Shown: positions 37,092 through 50,125 of the stretch, one piece after another | How the letters are laid out: every line of letters begins with the position of its first letter | Numbering within the stretch: the stretch's first letter is position 1 | Source of the DNA: Diploscapter coronatus | Lineage: Eukaryota > Nematoda > Chromadorea > Rhabditida > Rhabditidae | DNA length: 64,000 nucleotides | Reading direction: 5' to 3' | Assembly (NCBI GenBank): GCA_964036155.1 | Contig: OZ038423.1 | Coordinates: 39,137,249 to 39,201,248 of the forward strand | Made by a program: the position numbers and the translations under genes | The notes under the pieces: generated by a model | The model's input: only the letters and a program-made list of their open reading frames with translations | The model's database searches: none | Told to the model about the DNA's origin: nothing

Positions 37092-37730
37092 TTGCTCGCT
37101 TATTTATACAGAACAGTTCAGTTCGAGCGTGCGAATGTTATATTGTCATATGCATTGGAAATGAGGTTTGAGTTAAATTTTAGAAAATTCCCAACTCCGC
37201 CCACTTTTTCATGTCCCCAGCAAAAACCTCAAAAGTATACACCGCGTGCTACTTTGGTTCAAACAGTTCTGAGTAAAATTAGGGAAAATTTCCGAGTAAG
37301 TGCCAAATTGTCTGGGGAAAAAGTGGGTATGTTCATTTTGAAAATGATCCTAACATTACCGGCAAAGTTAGAAAAATATTGCGAGCGCAGTGCTAAAATT
37401 TACGTGAAAAATGTATGCGCGCATTTCAGCATTCCCGAGTCTTCGAGTGTAGTTTCCTCAAATAACCCTGCGCTCTTCTCTCAGGGCGCGTTTTTCCTAA
37501 CAATAGCTAATTTTCAGGGAACGAGAAAACTGTCTCGAATAAACAGGAAATACGGCGGCTGTGAATCAGAATCAGGCAGTCAGGAAAACGTATCGAATGA
37601 CTCGAATCACAAACACACAACTATGCCACTGGAGAAGCACAACAAGATACTAAGCATATTGAAAATGCGCTCCAATGCTAAATCGAGGAAGAGAATTATA
37701 GAAAAAATAAAAGGAGAGAATTACAGGTGA
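37092..37730 (+). CDS. Uncertain 212-codon open frame
   Basis: This is the longest unexplained open frame in the window. Its last third (37518-37726) is bounded by a good acceptor (TTTTCAG) and a donor (TTACAG|GTGACC), so that part could be an exon; it reads GTRKLSRINRKYGGC, then a Ser/Asn/His-rich stretch and a basic end (RSNAKSRKRIIEKIKGENYR). No homology is recognised, and a neighbouring exon in frame was not found. A chance frame remains possible. Confidence 0.22.
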   Translation: MLAYLYRTVQFERANVILSYALEMRFELNFRKFPTPPTFSCPQQKPQKYTPRATLVQTVLSKIRENFRVSAKLSGEKVGMFILKMILTLPAKLEKYCERSAKIYVKNVCAHFSIPESSSVVSSNNPALFSQGAFFLTIANFQGTRKLSRINRKYGGCESESGSQENVSNDSNHKHTTMPLEKHNKILSILKMRSNAKSRKRIIEKIKGENYR

Positions 37731-40700
37731 CCCAATTCATTCTGAAAGTCAAGCAGATCGCCATATTTGCCAGCATTAAACTAGAATCATCCAATCTCTG
37801 TCCACGTGGTAAGAGTTAGAAAGTCAAAAACGTGTGGAATAGCGAAATTGATTTTTCGAAAATATGCAAATTCTGGAGTGCATGGTGATGAGTTTTAAAG
37901 TAAAGATTGATAGTTTGGTTGATATTTGAGAGCGTTTGAAAAAAATTATAAAATGGTTGGACTTTTGAGATTTTTAATTTGATTAAATATTGATAAGGGA
38001 GTAATTAAATTTATGACGCCAATGCCCTATTCGAATTGCATAACATGATAATATTTCAGACATCTTTCTCCTCAAAAATAATCAATTTTCAAAATACAGT
38101 ATCGAAATTTCGAAGCCTGATGAAAATCGATAAGTAATACTATTTTGCACTAAAAGCTGATTTCAATCAAAAGTGGGAATTTGTTTTGAAAAGGAGAAAT
38201 TTCAATTTTGCGCACTTGTTGAAGCCCAAAAACTATTGTTGTCTTTTCCGAGGTGGATTCAAATATGACCAAATTTGGAGGAAAATAGATTCTGCGAAAT
38301 ACAGAAAACATTCATTTGTGTTAAAAATATCCTGATTTTGCAGGATATTATTCAATAGCCTGAAACAAGCTGGGGTAAAATTTCATATCATAAAATTAGG
38401 ATGTATCAAAAATGAGAAGAAATTTGATGAGTAAGCATTGAAAATCATTGAGAAGAAGGTCTCCTTTCATCCTTCCTTAAAGGAGCATTTTTCATTGAAA
38501 GGAAGGAAAAGTCTAATTCTGATTGACATGCTCTTTTTGTAGCTTTCTTTTTCTCGTTTTTATTTCAAAAATCGGCTCCTCTTTTCTATAATCATGAATG
38601 GGAGCGAGACGCGTAAATTAGACATTCAAAAAATCAATCTTTCCGTATTGAAGCATAGAAACAGAAGACCGATTGGCATTTCGAAAATGAATTTACGGTC
38701 TACACAGGGCCTGCTCAAATGTTCAATAAAATTCATATGAATAAGCCATCGTTACGTCGGCAAAATTTTCGAAAAAAAAAAATATTCGATCGAGAAACTC
38801 ATGAATGAAAATGGAAATCGCGATTCCAATCAAACCTTTCGAGGGTGAATCTCATATAGGAAATTTGTGATTGACAAGGCAAAATATCAGGGAAACAATT
38901 TAATGGAGAGACTCAGCTAATTTTCGCTCCTAGAAAAGATGCACCTTATAAATTGCTCGATACCTTTGTCTGGGTTTTCTCAAAATGATAAGTACAATTT
39001 CGGAAATTGACCCTTTGCAGTAAACATTCTCCAGACTCGTGGAGAGAAGAGATCGAAATCGGTTGATTCTTTCTCGGATAATGCATTGGTACTTGTACAA
39101 AATCGTGAACTGGTTTTAGCTTATCAAAACATGATTTTTAAAATATTTTTTTAAAGACAATTTATCTGGATTATGTTTGATCAAAGATTCGCACAACTTG
39201 TCACAAAGTTGGCATAGGAATTCATTGTTTTCGACAAAAAATAAAGTAGTCTATATTTTATATAGGGAGAGGGGAGAGAGGAGAGAATAGTAAAAATCCA
39301 AAGTACCTCGAAATATCCGATTATGACCCGAAACGTGAATTGAATGAATGCTTGAGTTGAGATCAAACAAGAGGATATAGATTGATCTAGAAAAATTAGT
39401 GGGTGGATAAAACGTTAAAAATTAGAAGAAACTAATCCGAAAGAAACTCGAAAATTTGATCAATCGGTCATTTTCAATTTTCAAATTTCCCGCTGAAGCT
39501 TCTAGAAATGTATGCACTCTTTCTTTTTGCAGTCTTATCAGACACAACTGTCTTGATACCATGTTTATGAGTTAGAAAGTGAAAATACTCCAGCCGGTTT
39601 TAGATTTCCAAATTTGTTCAAAGGACGAAAGAATTTTAATCACTGCACAAAATTCAAGCACCTTTCGACTTTTTGGACTGATATGATTAAGCTGATAAAA
39701 TGATTAAATCATCAAAAAAAGTATCTAAAACTCTTTGGGAGAAAAACATTGTTGACTTTCGACGTAAATCGACCGATATCTCTCAAAGACGCCATGTGTA
39801 TCTCTAGCAAAGGACCTCTTCGGGTATTCCACACGGTTTCCCCTGCCTATTCTTGACCATTATAGGAAAGAATCATTGATATGGAAATCAAAAACAGGCG
39901 CTAAAGATAAGAATCTTATTGGTCGAATGGAATAGCTAGCTGAAACGAAACCTTTCCTCTCTATGTCTGACCCTCTAATGATCAAGGATAGGGCTACTCT
40001 GCCACTGATAGAGTATTCAAGGGCATTTTCTCAAAGGTTTGAGCGGAACCAGGTAAATTCCCAACTTTTCCGAAGTGATTCGGTGAAAAACTGATAAATT
40101 ATGTCTTATCATAGAACCGTTTCAAGACGGCATTTCAAAGAACGATTGCATTTTCTTAGGGAGTTCTCGAAACTTCAACTTTCTCTGATAGTTTCCGAGA
40201 CTTGCAAACATCTCATTCAAATTTATTTTTTCACTTCGAGCTAACCTTATTTGAATCAATCGAAATTCAGTTCAAACTGTGGGCCGTTTTTTTGGCAGTT
40301 ACAGAGTTGAAATTGCACGGCATTTTCCTGAAAAATGTTATTTTAATTTTCCCTCTATGAAAACTGCTTTTGGATCAAGACTTTTTGTCGGGCATCTGCA
40401 GTTTTGAGAAGTGCCTTTTATGAGAGGCCAAGATTTGATTAGGAAGGAGAAGAGAGAGCACTCGAAATGAGGAGAGAGACAGAAAACAAGAACATAATTC
40501 ATGTAGAAGGATGTCGTTTTCTCTGTCCTCTCTTCATTCGTGTTATCTCTCGAAGAAGATAACTTGCACCTTTCATAATTGAGCTTTTGATGTCCGCGTA
40601 AACAAAGGGGGATATAGAGGATTTCGTCAATCTAATTTGAATAGCCGATATTATGACATATATTTAGAAGTTTAAAAAAGTGGAATCTAGATTCTTCTCC

Positions 40701-42920
40701 TATTTTGTCCTTTCGAAAATCTGACCAGATTTGTGATATTCTATCTTTCAGGATATATGAAATCCCCTGAAAATCTTGATTTCTCTCGCCTCGTCCTTCT
40801 AACCAAGTTTCGTCTTTGTTTTGTCCGAGGATTCAAATTCAACGAAAGACGTTTCAATCTGATTCTCGTTTTCTTTCGAATCGAATTTTCACCGAGAAAA
40901 TGATGCGCCAAAAATTTCGCAATATTCTTGTGAAAAAGAAAAAAAGATAAAGAAAAATGCCCTCCCCGAGTTTCGTTATCTTTTCCCAAATCCACAAAAG
41001 GAAGTGGCCTCGGCCAAAGGCAACCAATCGAGATTTGCCGAGAAATAGTGTGGGAAAAGGGTAGAATTTTAGAAAAGACCAAGTGAAGAAAACTCGGCTC
41101 GTGAGCCTGGTCTGGTGATGTGTTTCCGGTAAACTTTGCCCTTCGAATCAAACAGCAAAACTCCAAAAGAGGAAGAAGAAATCCCATAAAATCTCCTTTA
41201 TCCCATTTTGATAGAATGTGCTTTCCATATATAGAAAGTCACTCAAACTCTTGGAAGCGCTGAGAAGTTTGTCAGAAATTTATCGCAAAAATTTAGTATT
41301 GTTTCATTTCTCAGAACTTCTTTTCAAAGTTTATTCTTCTGATCGACCTTTTAGAGATTGTTTTGTCTGCTTTTCGGAACTCTCTTCACGTTTTCTGCAG
41401 CCCTTTGCATCTCTGATCTCGTGTTTCTATTAATTTGTACCGTCTTCGAATGCGAACCTGCAGAAGTGCACATCATTCAAGAATCTGACAAATCCCTGGA
41501 CAATGAAATCCAGTTATATTTCATATATCCCCCCTACACTCACTACATCAACTACACCACAAGACAGAGGGTATCTAATTGACTAAGGTATCATTCTAGG
41601 CACACAAAGTCGTAAAAATATGGCAACAAAAGCGAAATAATAAAAATAATAACTTGGCAACTCGCTAAACCATTTTATATAAAACATCCAGATTTTATCG
41701 GATTACAGTATTAAAATATAAACTTTATGAAAAAATACATAATAAAACGATGTGAAAAGACGGCGCGCTGTGATCTTATAAAATTACAGCGAAAAAAGGA
41801 AAAATTGACCAAACATAGCGAATTTTGAAGATGAAAATCGAATATTCAAACATGGATGGATCTCAAAAATCTCAGAGCTATATAAAATCTGACATAAAAG
41901 CTGTGTCATAGAAATCGGAATATCTTCATCCAGAATTCATTCTTCTTCCAAATTTTCTATTGCCTTTCGAATAAATTCTGGACTCAATAATTGACTAGGA
42001 CAACGATACTATAATGACAAAATTAAAACTTTTCGAAAATTTCTTCCCATGAGAAAATACTTTCAACTTTTCTGAAAATGGAATTAGTTCAGGAAATACC
42101 GAGCGTATATCATTTGAATAAGATTTCTAAAAATAAAAATCTCTGCTCAGAAACGTTAGGGTAAGTAAAATGGAAATGAGGGGTATTTTTTAAATTGGCT
42201 CTAACATGAATTTGATAAAAGTTTTCAAAAGATAAAATTATCTAAATTGAACAGCATCATTTCATTTGGAAATTCGGCCAAAACGATTGTAAACGAAGCT
42301 GCTCAAAATGTTTTCGGAATGAGTTTAGTTGGGCTGAATCACAGTGGGAAATGGCGAGGGCCGAACTATTTGCGGAAAATGGAAATTTTTTTCAAAAATT
42401 AGAAAAAATAAGAGAAAACAGAATTTGTAAGAGAAAGGAGACTTTGTCAGCGGGTTTGAGAAGTCTCGTGGAATGATTTCTGAGTTAAAGTGCGCCAAGT
42501 TTCAAGTTAATTGAATTGTTGCAAAAACAAATAAAAATCGATAAATACCGTTTTCAAGTCGGGGTGGACAATTTTCGGGTAGAACATGTTTCTTCTGCGA
42601 ATAAGACAACGAATTTTTCGAAGATTATTTCTTGAATCTTCAAAGACTCGAGATTCATTTTCCAAGGAATAACCTTCAGACATTATCGATTGAATTTCTT
42701 CTCTTCAAAGGTGCAAATTGATAATGCCTTTTCTTCACATTTATATATGAAGTTCGGCAACTCGAATATAAAAATAATCTTTAAATTTTTGAAAAATGCA
42801 GAGAAAAATTAAAATCTAAGACGTTTTTCTTTCATTTAGTTGTTTGTTGCTCAACGCTTTACCGCTTAGCCATTTGACCAATTTGACCAATTCGGTAGTT
42901 GCTGTGTTCTCTCGTCAAAC

Positions 42921-45433
42921 CTACTTCTTGACCTCGTTGGTTAGAATCTGGAAGAGCTCCTTATCGGCCAGACATCCGTCCACGAACTCCTTCAGCGTCA
43001 GTTCCTACAATTTCCATGTCAAATTATCCAAATTGTCCCTACTCATCACTCTTCTCATTAGTTTTCTGGCAAGTTCCGCTGTGCATAATAGACGGAGTTC
43101 ATAATTTTGGGCAACAGCTATATGACGGAGAGCACTATCAGTTTTTTTTTTAAATACCCTCCGTCATCTTATAATTAAGATGTCATTTAGTAGAATGCCC
43201 TTCGTCTGTCGTCATATAGTAACTGACATAATTTTGCCCTGGCTTTTTACTCATTTTTCTTTGCTCCTTTTGTTTTGCAGTGTCATATTTGGGAAAAGGG
43301 TGTAATCATTCTGACTATGAAGTGATTTCTCAAAGTTCTCGATCTACCCCCGACCCACCTTGTCATTGTTGACATCCATTTTCTCGAAGATCATCTTGGC
43401 GCGTTTCCTGGGCGAATCGTCAGCCGATTTGGTCACCTCCGGGCCGAGCATCTCGTAGATCGCCTGCAATTTTTAAATTCACTTTTTCGGAATTAGAAAC
43501 GAAAGGTGAAAATTGTAGAATATTTTGAAAAGGACTAATTTGTGAAAATAAATCTCTCGAATTTTCTCCAGAATGATTATCTGAATATTTCAACATTAAG
43601 TCCGAGGGACAATCTAGGTCCGAGCTTATTTGAAGGCGCCACCACCAAACTTCAAAGTACGAAAGACTGTTTAGCAGAAAGGTCAGTTTATGTTCAACAA
43701 AATCTCAATTTTTGTTCAACGGAAAATCCAAATTTACAAGAGCCGAACCTCACTCGAGCTTCGAGCTCCGGAGACCAAATTTCGAAATTTAGCATTTTTT
43801 AATTTACGAAAATTTCAAAATTATAGCTCAATCCGATCTTCCCTGGATTTTGAAAATTTCTAGAATTTTTTGGATCAGAGATATTACATCTCTAGAACCT
43901 TCCTCTCCTTGATTAGCCAAGCGTACCTCGATAATTTTGATCATTTCCTTCTCATCGATGGTTCCATTTCCGTCGATGTCGTACATACGGAAGGCCCATT
44001 CCAGTTTCTGCTCGGGAGTGCCCGAACTCGTTACGTTTATCGCCAACAAGAATTCCTGCAATTTCACGCCGTTTTTCACCTTTTTTCTTTTTCTTGAAAG
44101 CAATTTTGCAAAGATGATTTATTCTTTTCATTAGTTGAATTCACACATCTTTCACACATGTGCGAGCGCCTTTCTAGCGGAAAAATCGATGTTTCCAAGA
44201 ACTTGATTTTTTCTTTCTTTTCAAATTTAGAAAATTATTGATTTTTGTCAGGAATACCTTGAAGTCAATGAATCCCGAATTGTCTGTGTCAAAGGTTCTA
44301 AATACGTGCTCGCAGAAGCCCTCGGCAGAACCTGAAATTCACAATCACTTTGTTAATTTTATTCGAAAAGTTTATTCGTAAAGTTTTGCACCAAACTTGT
44401 TATTTTCGGAAATCACATTCCTGCCTCATCGACATTTCGACGGAAATTGAATATTTTTTCAGCCGTTTTTTAATCATTTTCTTTTCGATTTGATTACCTG
44501 ATGGGAAGAAATCCTTGTAGACTTTGATGAATTGCTCCTTCGTCAAATGACCTTTTGGGCAGTCTTGCTGAAATTAAATCAATAAACGTTTTCGATCTTG
44601 TCCTCAAAGCAGAGATTTTTTCTCAAAATCAGATCTAGGGAGGACGTTCGTAAGAAAGCGTTTGCGGCCTACCTCGAGAAGTTGTTTTTTTGTTTTAACA
44701 AATTTATATCTCGACTATGGCATGGAAAAAGATTTTCAACTTTACGAGGTGGAATCATTGCTGTGATTTCGCTTATGCGACCTACCCCTAGTGTAACTTT
44801 TTCGTTAATTAAAAGTGCTTCTTATGTCCGTTCAAATTTTTTTAAAAATCCGACCTAAAATTATTCAGCCTAATTTCGTCTTCAAAAACCCCAAATAAAT
44901 TCATTGGGTGGGCGATTTTCTTTATCTAGTCAGCAAAAAGTCTGCGAAATTGTGCAAAGTAGCCACTGAGGGTCACACATTTTTGATGAGGCATTCAAGA
45001 AAACTTCCTCCTTCTGTGTTGAGGAATGCGAGTTGAACAACGACTGAGATATTCGAAAAGTGTTCAGAATTTCATAGAGGACGCGTGCACGCAGTTGGTC
45101 TTTCATGGAAACGATTTGAGAGCGAATTTCAAAATATTTTCAAAATACGCCTGATTTTTCTACTAAAATTCAATTAGGCGTATTTCTGTGTACTCACCAC
45201 AAATCCCTTGTACCATTCTTTGATCTGCTCTTCAGTGAAGTTGGTGTTCTTCTTGAGGAATTCCAAGTCTTCCTAAATCAACCTTTTCATTGATAAAATT
45301 CATTTGAATAGAGATCTAATGAAGTCCATCTGAATACAGAATTTCTATTGAAAATGAACAAGTTTTCCTTCTTTTCAAAATGACTTTTTTCTTTTACCTT
45401 GGAAAGTTTTGGCTTCGAGCCTTTGAGACCCAT
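42921..45433 (-). CDS. ncs-2: Neuronal calcium sensor, NCS-2-like EF-hand protein
   Basis: Membrane-associated Ca2+ sensor of the neuronal calcium sensor/hippocalcin family. Seven exons, high to low: 45433-45398, 45272-45198, 44567-44498, 44331-44258, 44055-43927, 43463-43359 and 43004-42921, giving 190 residues, the family norm. MGLKGSKPK supplies an N-myristoylation signal at Gly2. EF-hand 1 is degenerate ([13 protein letters not shown], the family's CPxG signature). EF-hands 2-4 look competent: [26 protein letters not shown] and [33 protein letters not shown] matches worm NCS-2 more closely than NCS-1, which is the basis for the symbol. The intron before the last exon carries a foldback at 43110-43226. 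An acceptor (CCGTTAG) upstream of the ATG, inside the 5' UTR, suggests a UTR intron or trans-splicing. Confidence 0.92.
43110..43226. mobile_element. Foldback flanked by 10-bp direct repeats, in an ncs-2-like intron
   Basis: CATAATTTTG occurs at 43100-43109 and 43227-43236 and may be a target duplication. Between them, CAGCTATATGACG near the left end pairs imperfectly with CGTCATATAGTAACTG near the right, and an inner palindrome CATCTTATAATTAAGATG pairs with itself. Long duplications of 9-10 bp recall Mutator-like elements; the assignment is tentative. Confidence 0.4.
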
Positions 45434-48400
45434 GTCGTTGTCCTTCTGCTAACGGACTGAATGAGAAGAGACAGGAATGGGGTATCGATCGGCCTTCAGA
45501 AGGAGTGAAGGACGCAGGAGCGGGACCAACCGGAACCGGCTAATTGATTTCCTGAATCTCACAATTCATTTCGCCTGATCCTTTCGAAATCAACCTGATC
45601 CGGACAAATCAACTCTGGTATGCCGTATCTCAGCTGGGTGATCGACCGCTCGTGGAGGGACGTAATGCTCGTCTCCAATCAACAAATGTACCAATGCGCA
45701 CCCAGACACGCTGCAGACGCTCACGAACGGACACGCACCTGAAATCAGGACATTTTTTGACAAATCACCGAAAGAAATGACGAATTCGACTTTGAACGCG
45801 AGAAAAGACGATAAATTAAACCTCACGAAACTTTCAAATAAAAATCGAAGAATCAGAAAAGAAAGACAGATCAGTGATTATTTGTTAAAGGATACAAGGG
45901 GAAAGTCGTCTGGTGATATTGCACAAACACGATCACCTTCGTTTTATCAATCGGTCCATAAAAAGAGTGCATAAAATGTGAATATTTTATGAGCGTGAGA
46001 GGAAAAACGAGAAATTTTGCCGTTTTTTTCTGGGTTGGATGAAAAAATACAGAAATGGAAAGAGAAACGCAATAAAATTGTCCAATTGACTGAGGGAAAA
46101 GTGATATGAAAACGATAGAAAAACAACGAAGTGAATCGATAGATTGGAGGACAACTTAGTCAGTTTCTGAGAATGAATCAGAATGATCAAATTTTGATTT
46201 GTCTGAAAGAAATTCTAAATTAGTTCATATGACTAAATTTTTCCGACGACTTATCGAAAAATCAATTTCCTTATCACTTCCTCCTTACTAAAATTCAATT
46301 AAAAGTGTTTGTAATCCTCATAAAAATTCAGACCCCGAGCAGGAATTTCATTGCCCATTTCATAATTTCTCGTCTTTCATCGGGTCGTTAAGTCACAGGA
46401 ATTGTTCTGCAATGACGCAAGCAGAGGCCACAAAAGGCCATAGTAAAAATAAATTCAGTGCCTATTTTCAGGCTGGTTTGGATAGATTTAGTTCTCGAGA
46501 ACATTCAGCAAATCATCAAAAATTCCGAATTAACCGAGTATTCGTCGCAAATGTCGCCTCTCGTCCTTATCATTTCTTGATAAATCTCGAGTTAATTTGA
46601 ATTTCAAACAAGGTGAACCCGGAAAGTTTCGGAAGTGCGTCATCCAAAAGGGATAAATGAGGATTTGATAATTCTGACTGAGAAGAGTTCGATTTTGAGA
46701 GAGCAAAAGATGCAGAGAAATTGATGACCGAAAATGGGAGATATGCTGAAGTGAGTGAAGCTGTAGAGACGGCAGTCTTCAAGCAGAAAGAGAGGGATGA
46801 AGAGATGGAGCAGAGAGGCAGAAAAGGGGAAGATTGAGGGTGGCAGAGAAAAAGAGAGATAAAGAGACAGCGCATACACAGGACATGTTAGGCAAATCGA
46901 TAGCGGTCTGGGGGGCCTAGGGCCTGGCTTGAAAAGGGAGGGCCCGAGATATAGACCGAGGAGGGAAAAGGGAAGGGAAGGGAGGGAGCTACTTGCCTCT
47001 ATAAGGAGGGAGCTCCTCTACTTCTGAAAGGGGCTACGCCCACCTTTCGGCACAAGCTGAAGCAGAAGCAGAGGCAGAAGAAGCACGGGACCGCCAATGC
47101 ACAACCAGCCAAATAAGGGCTAACAAAGCACTCCAAGAGGTCAAATATTCCTTCTCAAATCTCAGCCAATGTTCTGGGTTTATCCTCAAACATGGGATGA
47201 GAAGATAAAAAGCCAGAACAATTGAAGACACCCCCGTTATGTTCTCTCTCTCTCTCTCTCTCTGCCCGTAACTTTCATACTTCTTGCCTGAACCCTTTTA
47301 GATAGAATTCTCTTCGAGCTTCTGCCTTGTGCCTTTGTGGCTGTGTTGACCATATGCGATCATGCATGCAATTTCCCCTATTCAACCATTCCAGTACTCC
47401 TCTCCGCTCCGTCTCTTTCCAGTCGAAACTACACGACAAATATGCGCAAAATCAACCTGATTTTTGAAAATCCGAACTACCACTAAAACTGAATTCGTCA
47501 AACATTCGACAATATCCAAAAGAATGTCCAAATGGATTCGTCTTTAAACGACACAATGTTTTGGAAAGGGCGTGGAAAAAGTTCTCATGACTTTGCAAAA
47601 AAGCCACTACAAATCTGGGATATTCATAGATATGTGGATAAAACACTAAAAGGCTCCAAATTTCTAACGGAATCTCAATTATGATAAAAATTTCGATATC
47701 GTCATCTTTGGAGGATAGAGGATTTTTAATTCCCAAAAATGATTTGAAAAAGTGGCGATTTCTGATCGCATTTCCCGCACCCACCCCCGACCCTCTATCG
47801 ATTCCCCAAATCCCCCTTTTCCTGAAAGGCTCATTTTACGGAAAAGTCAAAAGGCCGTCGGCCGAGCGTATTTTCAGATTCGTGTAAGTAGATCCTTTGA
47901 AAATTTACGTCAGAAAGCAAATTTGTTCGAGTTCGAGAGAAAATCGAGTAAAATGAGTGCACCGATTTTAAGCGTCATTTTCGCGAGAGATGTTCGAAGA
48001 GCTAGGGGCATTGGAAACAGAGGAACAAGAGACAACTTGGAGAACTAGTGAAGCAGAAAAGTGGAAAAATAATGGGGCGAATAATAAAATTAGAGAGCAG
48101 AGAAGTAGATAGAGATGCGGGGGATGTGAATGGATGGATGGATGGGACTAGCCGGAGGGGATATAAGCTGACGAGGGAGTGAGGTGATTTAGGAGAGTGC
48201 AGACACACAGGCACTAGAGAAAAACTCTTTATCCCCTTTATCTCTGCAGTCTCTCAATTACCCCTACTATTTTCGCCTTCCAGAACATGGGCCCATCAAA
48301 ACTTAGAGCGGGAAGAACAAAACAAAAGCACTGCACACACACATTGGGCTGATTATATTCCTCGAAAGTGATTTGATTAGGGAAAACGAGGAAAAATCTC

Positions 48401-49747
48401 TGTCTAGTGGCTTATTCATAGCACATCGGAAACCGCCTGGAATAGAATTTTCGAAAAAAAAAAAGATTTTCACCACTCTGAAATTCGATCGGCGACTAAT
48501 TGTTTTGTTATCATGTTTGTCGAAAAGCATATAGAGAGGGTCAGATGACTTGCAAAAGGGAAGACAAGGGGAAGGGTAAGCTGATCCTAAAAGCATTTTA
48601 GGAAAGGGTCCCGATAAAAAGAGGAAGGCAGATATTGAATAGAGATGGGGATAGGGAAGCGAAGGGATATAAGAGGGCAGGCAATAAGCGAGGAGGACTC
48701 GTGGCCTAACGCTGCCCAATATAGACATATAGACGTCGGCATAAGCTTCGAGAGGACACACTCCTTGGCCACATCCATTTGCAGTATCAGAAAGTTGCAC
48801 TTCTTTTTAAGTGTACAATTATAATATGAAAAGTCCTCCATAATTATCTCGGCTCTTGAAGAGAGAATCGATTAAGCCACTCCTCTCAAAGGGCTTTAGC
48901 CTCTAAAACCAAGCAAATGCTGCCAATTTCAGCCCCCGAAATCTGCCCACTAACAGTTAAATTTTATGTCATATCATCCAAGTCATACAAGGAAACAAGT
49001 GTAGGAGTCATACGCTGCAAATGCGCTGAGGATAGAGCAAGGGGTTTTTGATTACGTCTGCTACATTCACATATCTCTCAAGGCTTGTGCGGGGCTCTGT
49101 GTCACACCAAATGATTTATCGAAGAAAAACATGGGGAAGTGATCCGATCAAATCAAATGATGAGAAGATAGCATTTAGAGCCGAAAAATGCAGGTATCTT
49201 CTGAAAGAAATATCATTTTTGGACCGACTTTCAAACTTTTCCCTCGAAATCGATAAAACGAATCAGAGTACAAAATGGCATAAAGTTTGATGCCAAAATG
49301 ATAAGGCCTCGACTAATCGCATACCGGCCATAATCCTATATAGACCGGCGATTCCTGTTTGCCAGAAAATAGTAACAAATCCTTGGCTCCTCCCAAAATT
49401 TCAAAAATTCACATGAATTGGAAATACTACAGTTTTTACGTGACCTTCCAGAAAATGGAGAGGCAAAAATTGTCAGAATGAAAGTGCGAAATTACACGCG
49501 AAAGTTATTGGGTTTCGAAAGAAGAGTAAATATGGATGACATCAGCAGTCGGCAGGAAAAGCTCTGTACAAAGTTAGTTGCCCAAAGGATTTTCTTTATA
49601 TCTGCAGGAAAATGATAAAGGTAAAGTTGGCCTGCAGAGTTTTCCGGTCATAAACGTTGAGTTTGAGTCTTGAAAGCTCAAATGAAGCGGATATTTTTAG
49701 CTATTTCCTAACAGAGATAAGGGCATGACGTTTGTCTGTTTTTGCGC
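45434..49747. other. Gene-poor region upstream of ncs-2-like gene
   Basis: No gene is supported. It includes the probable promoter and 5' UTR of the NCS gene (about 45.4-46 kb), a purine-rich stretch at 46.7-47.1 kb with GAAGCA-type repeats, a TC run at 47243-47263, and short frames on both strands without splice partners. The DIRS element begins at its right end. Confidence 0.5.
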
Positions 49748-49762
49748 ATTATACTACACCAC

Positions 49763-49913
49763 GATAAAATACCATAAATATGCTATGCTTGTTGTGTGTC
49801 TGCTCTTCTCACTTGAACACGAGGAATGGCCACTAGGTCAAGTCCTCTGTTTACACGCCCTTGCGAAAAAAACGAACGTTCCCGCAAGGCGGTAGCTTCA
49901 ATCAGTTTGTTGT
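49763..49913 (+). repeat. Left inverted terminal repeat of the DIRS element
   Basis: It runs 151 bp from GATAAAATACCATAAATATG to AATCAGTTTGTTGT. Read against the right repeat it is identical by eye over its full length. It probably carries the promoter and transcription start, by analogy with DIRS-1. Confidence 0.9.
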
Positions 49914-50125
49914 TGTGAGCTCCGTTCGGAGCGGTTGCTCTTCAATTTTTCTTGAATATTCGAGAAATTTCGTAAAAGTTTTAATTTGTATAAACTTTTC
50001 ACTTGTTGGTCCCTTACGGCTTTTTCAAGCTTGGGACAATCCTATTCGTCGACCCTTCGTACTTTTTCGAACCTACGGGTCTGTCTGGCCTAAAAAATTC
50101 TCAGTTTTTAAGCCAATTCCGAGTG

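Larger units (their letters stand above)
26939..42920. other. 16-kb gene-poor region
   Basis: No complete gene is supported between TENT5 and the NCS gene. Two well-formed orphan minus-strand exons (28818-28946 and 36205-36350) and one long plus-strand frame (37092-37730) are listed separately. Also present are a direct repeat pair at 29985-30108, a tandem repeat at 30508-30636 and a foldback MITE at 31815-31962. A GC-richer patch at about 29.47-29.62 kb is open on both strands but has no clear splice sites. A frame at 41358-41582 starts with a hydrophobic run and could be a terminal exon, but I could not connect it. Long introns or distal regulatory DNA are possible. Confidence 0.4.

Noticed and set aside
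44598..44858. 86-codon plus-strand frame inside an ncs-2-like intron
   Set aside because: Short, no family, no splice borders; treated as chance.
46570..46879. Two overlapping Ser/Phe-rich minus-strand frames
   Set aside because: They arise from a purine-rich simple-sequence tract.
48303..48800. 165-codon minus-strand frame
   Set aside because: Low-complexity Ser/Pro/Leu-rich composition with no splice partners; likely chance in polypyrimidine DNA.
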